This document shows positions 54,566-64,000 of a stretch of DNA of 64,000 bases, in pieces (position 1 is the first letter of the stretch; the number at the start of each line of letters is the position of its first letter). The stretch is from Prolixibacteraceae bacterium (lineage in GTDB: Bacteria; Bacteroidota; Bacteroidia; Bacteroidales; Prolixibacteraceae): positions 1-64,000 of the forward strand of contig JAFLKN010000053.1 of the NCBI GenBank assembly GCA_019163175.1, read 5' to 3'. The notes under the pieces are model-generated. The model had not been told where the DNA came from, made no database searches, and saw nothing but the letters and a program-made list of their open reading frames with translations. The position numbers were made by a program, and so were the translations under genes.

Positions 54566-57500
54566 TTATTCCACACCGTGCTTTTCGGCATAGTCGCTGG
54601 CGCTCATGCCAAATTCCTGCTTAAAGCATTTGCGGAAATGCGACAGATCTTTAAACCCTACGGCATAAGCCACTTCCGAAACGTTAAGCTTTTTCTGCAC
54701 CAGCATTTGGGCGGCGCGTTTCAGGCGAATGTTGCGAACAAATTCTTTCACGGTCATTTCGGTCAGCGCATCGAGTTTGCGGTAGAGCTGCATGCGGCTA
54801 ACACCTATTTCACCAGCAAAACGTTCAATGTCCAGATCGGGATCGGAGATATTGTTTTCAACCACTTCTATTGCTTTTTGCAGGAAACGCTCGTCGGGAG
54901 AACTTAGGATGATATTTCGGGGTTGTAACAGCATTTCGCTGGTATATTTCTGTTTGAGCGACTGACGAACCTGCAAAATATTCTCGACTTTGGTTTGCAG
55001 AATTACCAAATCGAAAGGTTTGGTAATGTAATCGTCGGCTCCGTGGCTAAGGCCTTCAATTTCGTGCTCGCGCGAGCCTAAAGCCGTAACCAGAACAATC
55101 GGGATGTGCGAGGTTCGTTCATCTTTTCGCACCTTCCGGCAAAATTCAAATCCATCCATGTCGGGCATCATCACATCGCTGATAATGATATCGGGTATGG
55201 TTTTTAGCGCAATATTCCAGCCTTCAAGTCCGTTTTCGGCCTCCAAAACCTGGTAATACGTATTAAAGTGCGATTTAATAAAGTAGCGCACGTCCGGATT
55301 ATCGTCAACCAAAAGCATAATCCGGCGTCCGGTCAACATCGATTCTCCCGGATGCTCGTCGGGCAAGGCATTTGTGCCACTTTCGTTCTGTTGGTCAGAA
55401 GCTGCATTGAAAGCTGCATCGGCAGGTGTAAGCTCTTCGTAAGGCAAATGAATGGTAAATTTAGAACCTTTTCCATGCTTGCTCAGCACTTTAATGCTGC
55501 CGTGGTGCAGTTTTACAAGTTCTTTGGTCAAAGCCAGCCCGATACCGGTTCCGGTCTGTTTCACGCCTTCGTCAACCTGGAAAAAGCGGGTAAATATCTT
55601 TTCAAGATTCGACTCGGCAATGCCAATGCCTGTATCTTTCACTGTAATTTCAATCATTCGCCGATCAGTCGATCCAGTTGCAGAATCATTGTCATCAGAA
55701 TCAAACACCAGCGCCAGGTTGACCGATATTTTACCACCTTTGCCGGTAAACTTAAAGGCATTCGACAAGAGGTTATTCATGATTTTACCCAGCTTATCGG
55801 CATCAAAATTCGTAATGATCTCCTTCTTCAGCGAGTTAAATTTCAACTCAATTTCTTTTTCCTGCGCATAATTGTCAAACGAACCCACAATTCCGGAGAG
55901 GAACGAAACCAGATCACCACAGGTGAGGGTAAGTTTCAGGTTTCCGGTTTCCATCTTCCTGAAATCAAGCAACTGGTTGATGAGCTGGTGCAATTGTGTG
56001 GCATTTCGGTGCATCACATCCACATGACCTTTCAGTTCGGATTCAGGAATGCTTTTGTTCCGCATTTTTTCGAGCGGCCCCAAAATGAGCGTGAGTGGTG
56101 TGCGTATTTCGTGCGAGATATTGGTGTAAAAACGCAGTTTCATCATGTCCAGCTCGTGCAGTTTTTTAGCATTCAGCCGTTCGAGCACCAAATCGTTTTT
56201 AAGCTTTTCCTTATTTAGCAAGAAGGAAATAAGCAGGTAGAATAGTCCGAAAATGCTTATAAAAATAAAACTTCTGAACCACCAGGTTTCCCAATAAGGC
56301 GGCTGCACAACAATTTTCAGCACAGGCCCTGGGTTACTTTCTTTTTGGTCTATGGAAACAGTCTTTACCTGGAAAAAATACTCTCCAGGATCGAGGTTGG
56401 TGTAAGTGGCAGAGCGATTTACTGAAGGTTCGTTCCACTCTTTGTCAAACCCTTCCAGATAATAAGAATACTGAATGCCGAGACTGTTGGCAAAATCAAA
56501 GGATGCAAAATCGAGGGTTATGGAGTTTTGATCGTATTTGAGGTCAATCTCTTTGGTTTCTGAAATGCTCTTGGTCAGCACATCGCGCTTATCATCGCCA
56601 ATACGAACCGATTTATTAAAAATTTTGAGATCGGTGAGCACGATGGGCGGAAAATAGTCGCCCGACTTAATTTTAACCGGATTAAAAATATTGAAGCCCG
56701 AAATTCCGCCAAACAGCAACTCGCCAGACTGAGTTTTATAGGCAGCCCCATAAGTGAACTGATTGTTCTGGAAACCATTCTTAAGCGAATAGTTGTGGAA
56801 ACGTTCGGTTTCCGGATCAAATTTCGAAAGCCCGTTGGTGGTACTCACCCACAAAAAATGTTCATTGTCTTCGAGAATGGCCAGAGTCTGGTTATTGGCC
56901 AGTCCGTTTTTCTCGGTGTAATACCTGACGATCCCTTTTTCTTTTGAATACAATGCAAGTCCGCGGTTAAGCGTGGCCACCCAAAAGCGGTTTTTCGAAT
57001 CCTGAAGCATGTATCGGGTGGTTTCATTTATCCGGATAGTCTTTTGATTTGTAGGATTGTAAATAATCAGTTCATCTGAACCAATCCACAAACAACCATC
57101 GTTATCTTGTGACAGCCAGTTTACCTGCTGAAAGTTGTCGAGATTGTGGTAATGTGTAAATGTCCCTGTAGCCTGGTCAAATTTATCCAGGCCGCCGGTA
57201 GTCCCTACCCAAATATCGTTGTTGCTGTCAAGCAGTAAAGTCCAAACGCGATTATCCGAAAGGCTCGATGGATCAGCCGGGTTGTTTCGGTAGTGCTTGA
57301 AGGTTCCGGTCTTTAAATTCATCACATCAATGCCACCCAGGAAAGTTCCAATCCACAGGTTGCCTTTTCCATCGTCGAGTATAGCTTTGATGCAGTTGCG
57401 TGAAAGGGAATTTGGATTTCCCTTTTGCGGAACCATATACCTAAAACGATTGGTCTTCCGATCGAGGATATTAATTCCGCCACTTTCGGTCCCCACCCAA

Positions 57501-58672
57501 ATGTCGCCTTTCGGATCGATCCAAAAAGCATAAAGTTCGCTGCTATTCAGATAACGATCGTCACCTTGCATAGATTTAAAGCCCAGAATATTCTGCCGCT
57601 CTTCGATCAGAAAATTGATTCCACTGCGTGTGCCAATCCACACATCGCCCTTGGCATCGTGGGTAATGCACTGCACTGAGTTATTAACCAAACTTTTGGG
57701 TTCGCGTTCGTCGTGGTAATATGAAGCCGTCACTCCCCTTATTTTGTCGTAAACGTACAAACCACCGCGGGTACCAATCCAGTATTTGCCACTTCGGTCT
57801 TTCGAGATCGCACGCACCGTATTACTTCGATCGTTGTTCAGGTCAATCGTCAGATGCTCTGCTTTGAGTGAGCTTGGATTAACCGTAAACATGCCGTTGG
57901 CGTATGTACCAATCCACACGATACCGTCCTCAATGAGAATTTCCCATATTTCATGGTTATCGGGTACGTTTTGCGGAATAAAAACCTTATTTGCTTCGTT
58001 GGTTGCCGGATTATAAACGAACAATCCGCTGTTGGTTCCTAGCCACAATCGCCCCAACTTATCTGATTTCAGCACCCTGAAATAATCAGTAAAAACAGAT
58101 TGGGTTGAAGGTTTAACTTCGGTCAGTTTATTCTCATTTTCTATGCGGTACAACTTGGTTTCAGTTCCCACCCATAAAACTCCGGAAGCATCTTCGTGAA
58201 TAGCAGTCACCGAAGCATCTTTCAGCACGGCAGATTCACCAGCATAAAATAAATGTTGGAAATTTTCTTTTTCGCGGTTGAATTTGTTGAGACCACCATT
58301 CTCAGTTCCAATCCATAGTTGTCCTTTGCTATCTTCAAAAATTGCTCTGACCAGATTTCCTTTCAGGCTGGCCGAATCTTCTGTGTCGTTTTTGAAAACC
58401 GTAAATTTATAGCCATCGAACCGGCAAACACCCTGCGATGTACCAATCCACATCCAGCCTTGTTTATCCTGAAGAATACAATGAATTTGATTGTTGGATA
58501 GGCCGTGCTCTTGTGAGTAGAAATCGAAATTCAGGTTATTGACCACTACTGTTGCCGGGGATTTTAGCGGTGCAAAACAAAACAGGAAAGCAAGCAGTAA
58601 AAACGCAGCATAACGGCAGAAGCTCGAAACTGTATTTGATCTGTTTAGTCCGGTTTTATTCACTGCAATCAT
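54566..58672 (-). CDS. hybrid two-component system regulator (HTCS)
   Basis: A 1368-residue one-protein sensor and regulator. Order: signal/anchor (about 20-40), a periplasmic two-component beta-propeller with repeated DxxGxLWIGT units (about 48-670), Y_Y_Y domain (about 705-790), a membrane helix (about 799-820), histidine kinase with phosphate-accepting His854 in NISHEIRTP, ATPase domain with DTGIGIAE and GTGIGLAL, receiver with Asp1166 in IISDVMMPDMDG, and an AraC-type DNA-binding domain (about 1250-1365). HTCS proteins usually sense a glycan fragment and activate nearby SusC genes; it could bind the motif shared by susC and murK, but this is not shown. Confidence 0.95.
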   Translation of the reverse strand: MIAVNKTGLNRSNTVSSFCRYAAFLLLAFLFCFAPLKSPATVVVNNLNFDFYSQEHGLSNNQIHCILQDKQGWMWIGTSQGVCRFDGYKFTVFKNDTEDSASLKGNLVRAIFEDSKGQLWIGTENGGLNKFNREKENFQHLFYAGESAVLKDASVTAIHEDASGVLWVGTETKLYRIENENKLTEVKPSTQSVFTDYFRVLKSDKLGRLWLGTNSGLFVYNPATNEANKVFIPQNVPDNHEIWEILIEDGIVWIGTYANGMFTVNPSSLKAEHLTIDLNNDRSNTVRAISKDRSGKYWIGTRGGLYVYDKIRGVTASYYHDEREPKSLVNNSVQCITHDAKGDVWIGTRSGINFLIEERQNILGFKSMQGDDRYLNSSELYAFWIDPKGDIWVGTESGGINILDRKTNRFRYMVPQKGNPNSLSRNCIKAILDDGKGNLWIGTFLGGIDVMNLKTGTFKHYRNNPADPSSLSDNRVWTLLLDSNNDIWVGTTGGLDKFDQATGTFTHYHNLDNFQQVNWLSQDNDGCLWIGSDELIIYNPTNQKTIRINETTRYMLQDSKNRFWVATLNRGLALYSKEKGIVRYYTEKNGLANNQTLAILEDNEHFLWVSTTNGLSKFDPETERFHNYSLKNGFQNNQFTYGAAYKTQSGELLFGGISGFNIFNPVKIKSGDYFPPIVLTDLKIFNKSVRIGDDKRDVLTKSISETKEIDLKYDQNSITLDFASFDFANSLGIQYSYYLEGFDKEWNEPSVNRSATYTNLDPGEYFFQVKTVSIDQKESNPGPVLKIVVQPPYWETWWFRSFIFISIFGLFYLLISFLLNKEKLKNDLVLERLNAKKLHELDMMKLRFYTNISHEIRTPLTLILGPLEKMRNKSIPESELKGHVDVMHRNATQLHQLINQLLDFRKMETGNLKLTLTCGDLVSFLSGIVGSFDNYAQEKEIELKFNSLKKEIITNFDADKLGKIMNNLLSNAFKFTGKGGKISVNLALVFDSDDNDSATGSTDRRMIEITVKDTGIGIAESNLEKIFTRFFQVDEGVKQTGTGIGLALTKELVKLHHGSIKVLSKHGKGSKFTIHLPYEELTPADAAFNAASDQQNESGTNALPDEHPGESMLTGRRIMLLVDDNPDVRYFIKSHFNTYYQVLEAENGLEGWNIALKTIPDIIISDVMMPDMDGFEFCRKVRKDERTSHIPIVLVTALGSREHEIEGLSHGADDYITKPFDLVILQTKVENILQVRQSLKQKYTSEMLLQPRNIILSSPDERFLQKAIEVVENNISDPDLDIERFAGEIGVSRMQLYRKLDALTEMTVKEFVRNIRLKRAAQMLVQKKLNVSEVAYAVGFKDLSHFRKCFKQEFGMSASDYAEKHGVE

Positions 58673-58779
58673 ATCCTGAATTTTATTGACAGGGAACTAA
58701 ATTACAATCTTTTGGCAGATTTTGGAAGTAATCTATGCAATTCGGGTTCTGCGTGTACAAATTAAAAGTGGAAGGGTAA

Positions 58780-60927
58780 TTATTTGTCTTGTCTGGCGCC
58801 CATGACGCCAAAATTGAGGATATCAAAATTACGTTCGTACGAAGTAACAAACAATCCGTTGTTCATGAAACCACCCATTGGAGTTACCCTTCTGAAATCA
58901 AAAATCATCTGGGTCAATTCCATTGGGTATTCGGGCAAACAACTCCTAAAATCCTTCCCATAGCGATAAAGCGCACTCAGGAAATAAAAGGTAACATCGT
59001 AACCCTGGTGGCTGAATTGCGTGGGTTCTGTCGAAAATGTTTCGCGATACTGACCAACAAAACGACGAACAAGAGGTTTGTTGTAATCGATAAAATAAGG
59101 TGACAAATAGCGCAACCGCACACGATGGAAATTCTCTGTCTGAATACTTTTCAGTTTGGTCAGTGTCGGCGTTCCAATCAGCACAATGTTATAGTTTTCG
59201 GCCAGGGCATTTAGATTGGTCACGGCAACACTCACCTGCGCTTCATTATCGGTAGGAATGATAAAAATATTTTCACCGGTTTGGTCCAAAAGCGGTTTTA
59301 CATTATTCACACCCTGACTTTGAAAATTATACTCGTGAAACAATTTTTTCTTTGCCTGTAAGGCCAGCCGCTCTTTACTCATTTGCGCAAGTTTAGCCTC
59401 AGCCGAAGTTGAATTGCCGCTCAATTGCAGCTGGATAAAGTTTTTGCCAAAAAATTCGTTACCGATATAAGCTGCAGTTTGTTCGGTCTGATATTCTTTG
59501 GTCGGATTCACTTTAAAATACCAGGGATTATTCTTCTCGAAGTTACCGGTTGGCGACAATGGTGAAATCATCGGAATGCGGTTTTTTGCTGCAAAAGCAG
59601 CAACTGTTTCCTGAATTTCAGGATAAACCGGGCCAATTATCAGATTCAGATCACGAAATTCGTCCAACTGCAACAAGGCGTTTACCATTTGCTGGTTGCT
59701 GGCATCAAACACAAGCAATTCGATGTTCATACCTATGCTTTGCAGACTGTCGATAGCCAGCAAAGCTCCTTCATAAAACTCCAGAAATCCTAAAATTTTA
59801 GGATCGATATTGGGCAGGTTGGCCACAACTGTTGTATCAGTAATTACAGGTATAACAGGGGGATTCAGAACAATTTTGCTTAGAAGAATTGCCTTATTGA
59901 GACCTCCGGAACTAAGCTGATCGTTACCCGACAAATTGAATGGCAATAAAAGTCCTGCTTTGTATTTACGCGTATTTGGCGCTGAAACTGGATTGCAATT
60001 CGCTGTCTCCGGAATTTCCTGAACCGGCGCCGAAATTACATTCTTTTGTTCCGAGACTTTACTTTTTGCCGACGAATATTCCGGAATCAGAATGATTTCT
60101 CCGGCCTCCAGACTTCGGGAAAGCAGCGATGGGTTGGCTTTTTTCAATTCATCAACATCAACACCGAAACGAGATGCCAGCGAAAAGAGTGTTTCTCCCT
60201 TTTCAACCTGATATTTAGTAAAGGCCTGTGGTGCAGTAGTTGCTTCAGTCGCCTGAATTGCCTTTTTCTCCGGAATCTTTAGCTTCATGCCTGTTTTCAA
60301 ACCGTTTTGCAAAGCTGGATTGTACTTCAGCATTTCTTCGTGCGAAATGCCGTACCTCTGCTCCAAACTATACAAAGTTTCGCCCGAAACAACCGGATGA
60401 ACCGAATAATCAGAAATGTCTGCAGAAGTACCAGACGGCGAAAGAGCTGCTTCAGCAGTTTGCTCAGCAGATTTGGTGATACTTACCGGAATTTTCAGCA
60501 CCTGCCCAACCACCAAGCCATTGGTAAGTTCAGGGTTAAACCTGATCAGATCGTTAGCCGAGGCTCCATATTGCTTGGCTATTGAAAAAATAGTCTGCTT
60601 TTTACTGACCTTGTGGTAGTAAAACTCTTCTTCAACCGCTGCTGGTTTTGAAACCTCAACTTTCTGAGGTTCTGCTGCAACAACCTTTCCAACCGGAATT
60701 TTTACCGTTGAACCAGCTTGCAAAATCGCAGTAAGACCGGGATTTGCCTGAAGTATTTCTTTCTGCGAAACTTTATATTTCTGACACAGGCTGAATACAG
60801 TTTCGCTCTTGGTTACCGTGTGCAAAACGTATTTTACTCCTGAAATCTCAACCTCTTTCTGCGAAAAAACAGAATGAGACATAGAAAGAAATAACGTGCA
60901 GAAACAAATTACAAGAAATAGCTTCAT
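58780..60927 (-). CDS. four-LysM protein with receptor-type periplasmic-binding domain
   Basis: Exported protein of 715 residues from the ATG at 60927 (MKLFLVICF); a start nine codons upstream is possible. Four LysM repeats (about 42-87, 111-155, 183-228, 246-292 in 724-codon numbering), for example TKSETVFSLCQKYKVSQKEI, bind GlcNAc-containing cell wall. The C-terminal part (about 330-720) resembles a type 1 periplasmic-binding, receptor ligand-binding domain, such as LNLIIGPVYPEIQETVAAF. LysM tethering suggests wall localisation. It is a housekeeping-type gene in Bacteroidota, and a link to the salvage locus is not shown. Confidence 0.85.
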   Translation of the reverse strand: MKLFLVICFCTLFLSMSHSVFSQKEVEISGVKYVLHTVTKSETVFSLCQKYKVSQKEILQANPGLTAILQAGSTVKIPVGKVVAAEPQKVEVSKPAAVEEEFYYHKVSKKQTIFSIAKQYGASANDLIRFNPELTNGLVVGQVLKIPVSITKSAEQTAEAALSPSGTSADISDYSVHPVVSGETLYSLEQRYGISHEEMLKYNPALQNGLKTGMKLKIPEKKAIQATEATTAPQAFTKYQVEKGETLFSLASRFGVDVDELKKANPSLLSRSLEAGEIILIPEYSSAKSKVSEQKNVISAPVQEIPETANCNPVSAPNTRKYKAGLLLPFNLSGNDQLSSGGLNKAILLSKIVLNPPVIPVITDTTVVANLPNIDPKILGFLEFYEGALLAIDSLQSIGMNIELLVFDASNQQMVNALLQLDEFRDLNLIIGPVYPEIQETVAAFAAKNRIPMISPLSPTGNFEKNNPWYFKVNPTKEYQTEQTAAYIGNEFFGKNFIQLQLSGNSTSAEAKLAQMSKERLALQAKKKLFHEYNFQSQGVNNVKPLLDQTGENIFIIPTDNEAQVSVAVTNLNALAENYNIVLIGTPTLTKLKSIQTENFHRVRLRYLSPYFIDYNKPLVRRFVGQYRETFSTEPTQFSHQGYDVTFYFLSALYRYGKDFRSCLPEYPMELTQMIFDFRRVTPMGGFMNNGLFVTSYERNFDILNFGVMGARQDK

Positions 60928-60980
60928 GGTTGAACGTGTAAATGAACAGATCAAAAGGCTGCTTTATTTTTCAAGGCAAT

Positions 60981-61964
60981 TTAAAAAGTCTTTTCGCCAA
61001 AATACTTCATAAACTGTACCCGTTCCCAGGCTTGAGTCGAAGAAGTAGTCTGACTTAATGATCCGTTAAAGTCGCTTAAATTTTCATACCCCTTTTCATC
61101 CATCCAGTCCGATATACCCTTGTTCATGCGGGTAATAGCCGATGGTCCTTCTTTATAAAGCACAGAAGCAACCTGTACAGCAGCTGCACCGGCCAATAAA
61201 AATTTAAGTGCAGTTTCGGTAGTGTGGATTCCGGTAGTTGCCGCCAGATCACAGGATGTAATTCCGGAAAGGATTCCGGTCCAGCGCAAAGGCAGAATGT
61301 AGTCGTGGGGCGAACTTAAAACTTCAGTCAGTACTACAGTTTGCGAATGAATATCGATATCGGGACTATAAAAGCGGTTAAAAATAGTAATCCCCGCAAT
61401 TCCGGTCTGAGACAATTTCTGAACTACGTCAGGCAGATTGGTGAAATAGTGGCTAATTTTAATGCTTACCGGTATTTTTACAACCTGAAGAACTCTGTTA
61501 ATGGTATCAAAATAAAACTGTTCATCGTTTTCTGCAGTGCTGCTTGTTTTAGGATAAAGGTACATATTGAGCTCCAGCGCATCGGCACCAGCTTCTTCAA
61601 TTTTCCGTGCAAACAACACCCAGTCACTCGAACTTACACAGTTTACACTGGCCACAACCGGAACAGTAGTTCTTGATTTAACATCAGTTATAAGCTTCAG
61701 GTATTTCCTGATGTTATCTTCCTTGATCACATAGTCAAAATAATCAAGGTATTCAGGATCAGAATGCAGGTTGTCGCGCAAACTCAATTCTTCCTGCAAT
61801 TCGTGATATATTTCTTCTTCAAAAATTGATTTTAGTACGATGGCGCCAGCACCGGCTTCGGCCAGTTTTAATACTTGTTCTGCATGCCCAGTCATACTGC
61901 TGCTCGCGGCAATAATCGGACTTCTTAATTCGAGTCCAAAAAATCGGGTTGATATATTTGCCAT
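60981..61964 (-). CDS. dihydroorotate dehydrogenase-like protein
   Basis: A 327-residue flavin-barrel protein of the dihydroorotate dehydrogenase superfamily: it opens STRFFGLELRSPIIAASSSM, has AGAGAIVLKSIFEEEI and ASVNCVSSSDWV, and ends the barrel with GVIHTTE-like GIHTTETALKFLLAGAAAVQV. It lacks the tight match to PyrD and is usually called a DHOD-like or PreA-like oxidoreductase. It starts 32 bp after the glutamate-synthase-like gene, whose product could pass electrons to it. True pyrimidine activity is unlikely but not excluded. Confidence 0.82.
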   Translation of the reverse strand: MANISTRFFGLELRSPIIAASSSMTGHAEQVLKLAEAGAGAIVLKSIFEEEIYHELQEELSLRDNLHSDPEYLDYFDYVIKEDNIRKYLKLITDVKSRTTVPVVASVNCVSSSDWVLFARKIEEAGADALELNMYLYPKTSSTAENDEQFYFDTINRVLQVVKIPVSIKISHYFTNLPDVVQKLSQTGIAGITIFNRFYSPDIDIHSQTVVLTEVLSSPHDYILPLRWTGILSGITSCDLAATTGIHTTETALKFLLAGAAAVQVASVLYKEGPSAITRMNKGISDWMDEKGYENLSDFNGSLSQTTSSTQAWERVQFMKYFGEKTF

Positions 61965-61996
61965 AACTCTCGGGTTTAATCTTTTAAAAGTATAAA

Positions 61997-63490
61997 TTAA
62001 TTGGTTTGCTGGTGTTTTTCCTGAAGGTATTGATCCATAGAAGCTGCAGCTTTACGTCCGTCTCCCATTGCAAGAATAACGGTAGCTCCTCCCCTAACGA
62101 TATCACCACCGGCAAATAGTTCAGGAATCGAACTTTGCATGGTTTCTTCAACAACTTCAATTGTGCCCCATTTACTCACTTTCAGGTCTTTCACCTCTGA
62201 AGGAATCAACGGATTAGGTGAAACACCAACGGCAACAACAACCAGATCAACCGGAATATCGTATTCTGACCCTTCCAGAACAATCGGACGACGACGACCC
62301 GAAGCATCAGGTTCGCCTAATCCCATTCGCTGAATCCGCATTCCGTTTACTTTTCCTTTTTCGTCGGCAAAGTATTCAATCGGATTGGCAAGGTTCAAAA
62401 ATTCGATACCTTCTTCTTCAGCATGATGAACTTCTTCAACACGGGCCGGCATTTCAGCACGCGAACGACGATAAATAATCATGGCACGCTCGGCACCCAA
62501 TCGTTTGGCTGTACGCACCGAATCCATTGCAGTATTTCCACCACCAATAACAGCTACATTTTTTCCTTTGATGATCGGAGTATCAAACTCATCGCTGGCA
62601 GCATTCATCAGGTTTACACGGGTCAGGTATTCGTTTGACGACAAAATTCCATTGTAATTTTCACCCGGAATATTCATAAACCTCGGAAGCCCGGCTCCAC
62701 TGGCCACGAAGAAAGCTTCAAATCCTTCTTCTTTCAAATCGTCAAAACTGGCTGTTTTTCCGACAATGAAATTCCGGACAAACTTTACGCCCATCTTCTG
62801 GAGGTTGTCCAGTTCAACATCTACAATTTTGTTTGGCAACCTGAATTCAGGAATACCATATTTTAATACACCGCCAATTTCGTGCAGCGCTTCAAAAACG
62901 GTCACATCGTAACCCAGTTTAATCATATCACCGGCAAACGATAACGAAGCAGGGCCAGAACCGATAGCAGCCACCTTTATTCCATTGGATGGAGCCACTT
63001 CAGGAATCGACATTAATCCGCTTTCGCGTTCGTAATCGGCGGCAAAACGTTCCAGATAGCCTATCGCTACCGGATCTTTTTTCATTTTCTGAGTATAAAA
63101 ACAGCTGGCTTCGCATTGTTTTTCCTGTGGGCAAACACGACCGCAAACAGCCGGAAGAGCCGAAGTTTCTTTCAATGTTTTTGCTGCTTCAAGGAAGCTT
63201 CCCTGCTCGATGTATTTGACAAATTTCGGGATATTGATACTTACAGGGCAACCATCGATGCAAGTTGGATTCGGGCAATCCAGACATCTGGAAGCTTCCG
63301 CCTGCGCCTGAACTTCGGTCAGACCGGTATTTACTTCACGATCCTGGTAACGGATGCGCACAAACGGATCCAATTCAGGCATCCGCGTTCTGATCATGGC
63401 CGTACGGTCTTTGTTAGCCATTTTCTTTCTCAGTTCGACACGCCACTCTTTTTCGCGCTCAATCTGAAGATATTCTTTGTTTGTTGACAT
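61997..63490 (-). CDS. GltD/NfnB-type NADPH oxidoreductase subunit
   Basis: A 497-residue flavoprotein. The N-terminal part has two 4Fe-4S cysteine sets: CLDCPNPTCIDGCPV (about 74-88) and VCGRVCPQEKQCEASC (about 114-129). The C-terminal part has FAD and NADPH loops AAIGSGPASLSFA and VAVIGGGNTAMD. Paired with the next gene, a ferredoxin-NADP-reductase-type subunit, it matches NfnB of the bifurcating NfnAB transhydrogenase, while GltD alone is an alternative. The partner ends 19 bp upstream. Confidence 0.88.
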   Translation of the reverse strand: MSTNKEYLQIEREKEWRVELRKKMANKDRTAMIRTRMPELDPFVRIRYQDREVNTGLTEVQAQAEASRCLDCPNPTCIDGCPVSINIPKFVKYIEQGSFLEAAKTLKETSALPAVCGRVCPQEKQCEASCFYTQKMKKDPVAIGYLERFAADYERESGLMSIPEVAPSNGIKVAAIGSGPASLSFAGDMIKLGYDVTVFEALHEIGGVLKYGIPEFRLPNKIVDVELDNLQKMGVKFVRNFIVGKTASFDDLKEEGFEAFFVASGAGLPRFMNIPGENYNGILSSNEYLTRVNLMNAASDEFDTPIIKGKNVAVIGGGNTAMDSVRTAKRLGAERAMIIYRRSRAEMPARVEEVHHAEEEGIEFLNLANPIEYFADEKGKVNGMRIQRMGLGEPDASGRRRPIVLEGSEYDIPVDLVVVAVGVSPNPLIPSEVKDLKVSKWGTIEVVEETMQSSIPELFAGGDIVRGGATVILAMGDGRKAAASMDQYLQEKHQQTN

Positions 63491-63509
63491 TTCAGTAGAT
63501 TTAATAGGA

Positions 63510-64000
63510 TTACAAATACCGTTCGTTGGCTAGCTTCTCTTCGGATGAATAACCGCCCAGACGCATAATTAACTCATCAAAATCAATCTGGTGGGCATCA
63601 AATTCAGGCCCGTCGATACAGGTAAACAAGGTCTGTCCGCCAACGGTAACCCGACAGGCACCACACATTCCGGTACCGTCAACCATAATGGCATTCAAAC
63701 TAGCCTGGGTTGGTATCTGGTATTTTTTTGTCAGCAGGGAGGTAAATTTCATCATCACGGCGGGACCAATGGCAATGCATTCATCAACTTTTTCGCGCAG
63801 AATAACTGCTTCAGCACCGGCAGTAACCAATCCTTTTGTTCCGTATGATCCATCATCGGTCATCACAATCACTTCATCTGACCATTTTCGGATTTCGTCT
63901 TCCAGAATAATCAGGTCTTTATTACGGGCAGCCAAAATCGAGATCACACGATTTCCGGCTTTTTTAAATGCTTCAACAATGGGCAACATAGGCGCAACAC
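63510..64000 (-). CDS. NfnA-type ferredoxin-NADP reductase subunit, cut by right edge
   Basis: The 3' 163 codons of a flavoprotein, continuing beyond base 64000. Visible are the NADH/NAD-binding region and the 2Fe-2S cysteines in TGMCGACRVTVGGQTLFTC, then the typical FDAHQIDFDEL of NfnA/dihydroorotate-dehydrogenase electron-transfer subunits. The annotation frame opening at 63989 is internal; the true start is outside the window. With the downstream gene it forms an NfnAB-like pair. Confidence 0.9.
   Translation of the reverse strand, partial: VAPMLPIVEAFKKAGNRVISILAARNKDLIILEDEIRKWSDEVIVMTDDGSYGTKGLVTAGAEAVILREKVDECIAIGPAVMMKFTSLLTKKYQIPTQASLNAIMVDGTGMCGACRVTVGGQTLFTCIDGPEFDAHQIDFDELIMRLGGYSSEEKLANERYL

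Noticed and set aside
55268-56218. 316-codon open frame on the plus strand
   Set aside because: It is opposite the kinase part of the HTCS gene and has no independent motif.
60981-61964. Calling the DHOD-like gene pyrD
   Set aside because: It lacks close agreement with PyrD and is next to NfnAB-like subunits; a DHOD-like or PreA-like label is safer.
1-64000. CRISPR arrays, prophage, integrase or att sites
   Set aside because: No array of regular repeats and no phage or integrase gene was seen; the tRNA-Pro has no adjacent integrase.

Overview
The window is from a Bacteroidota genome, probably a free-living member of the Bacteroidales/Marinilabiliales group. Evidence: SusC/SusD outer-membrane pair, a one-protein hybrid two-component regulator, a type IX secretion sorting domain, TAnnTTTG-type -7 promoter elements, no obvious Shine-Dalgarno sites, and a transcarbamylase with the residue that marks the succinyl form of arginine synthesis known from Bacteroides. 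No CRISPR array, phage, transposase or rRNA gene was seen.

1-11.6 kb: arginine and proline synthesis. Leftward carA (cut by the left edge) faces rightward argR; between them lie a pair of ARG boxes on the argR promoter and a terminator-like hairpin in the carA leader. The rightward series is argR, a GNAT acyltransferase, argG, argC, argD, proC, proB, proA, the N-succinylornithine-type transcarbamylase and argB. Several junctions carry intergenic palindromic repeats. 11.6-12.3 kb has two terminators around a possible small RNA, then tRNA-Pro(CGG) with its own terminator.

12.4-29.3 kb (leftward): GH20 hexosaminidase, S9 peptidase, a small membrane protein, an esterase with a T9SS tail, an exported L-Ala-D/L-Glu epimerase, an NlpC/P60 endopeptidase and a GHL10 lipoprotein. 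Upstream of these, behind a terminator, is the unit SusC-SusD-lipoprotein-DUF4251.

29.6-49.7 kb (leftward): a 13-gene unit. It holds a GH9-deacetylase fusion, transglutaminase-like lipoprotein, second GHL10 protein, sodium:solute symporter, NagX-like acetyltransferase, an Amidase_3 split by a golvesin domain, GT2, a GalT-like DUF4922 protein, a small membrane protein, an orphan GH3_C/AmiE-like fusion, and two NamZ (GH171) exo-muramidases either side of a UroD-like protein. Divergently, 50.0-51.7 kb encodes a MurK-like kinase and MurQ. Together these look like a peptidoglycan-fragment salvage system: amide cleavage and stem-peptide trimming outside, exo-release of MurNAc and GlcNAc, uptake by the symporter, phosphorylation, and etherase conversion to GlcNAc-6-P. 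The SusC promoter and the murK promoter share a 17-bp motif (one mismatch) at exactly the same distance from their -7 elements, suggesting one activator for both.

51.8-64 kb: a FISUMP-domain protein flanked by murQ and a second, truncated murQ 3' end with its own terminator; an MBL hydrolase; a hybrid two-component regulator; a LysM/receptor-like protein; a dihydroorotate-dehydrogenase-like protein; and the two subunits of an NfnAB-like flavoprotein, the last cut by the right edge.

All functions are read from sequence motifs and family knowledge; no searches were run.
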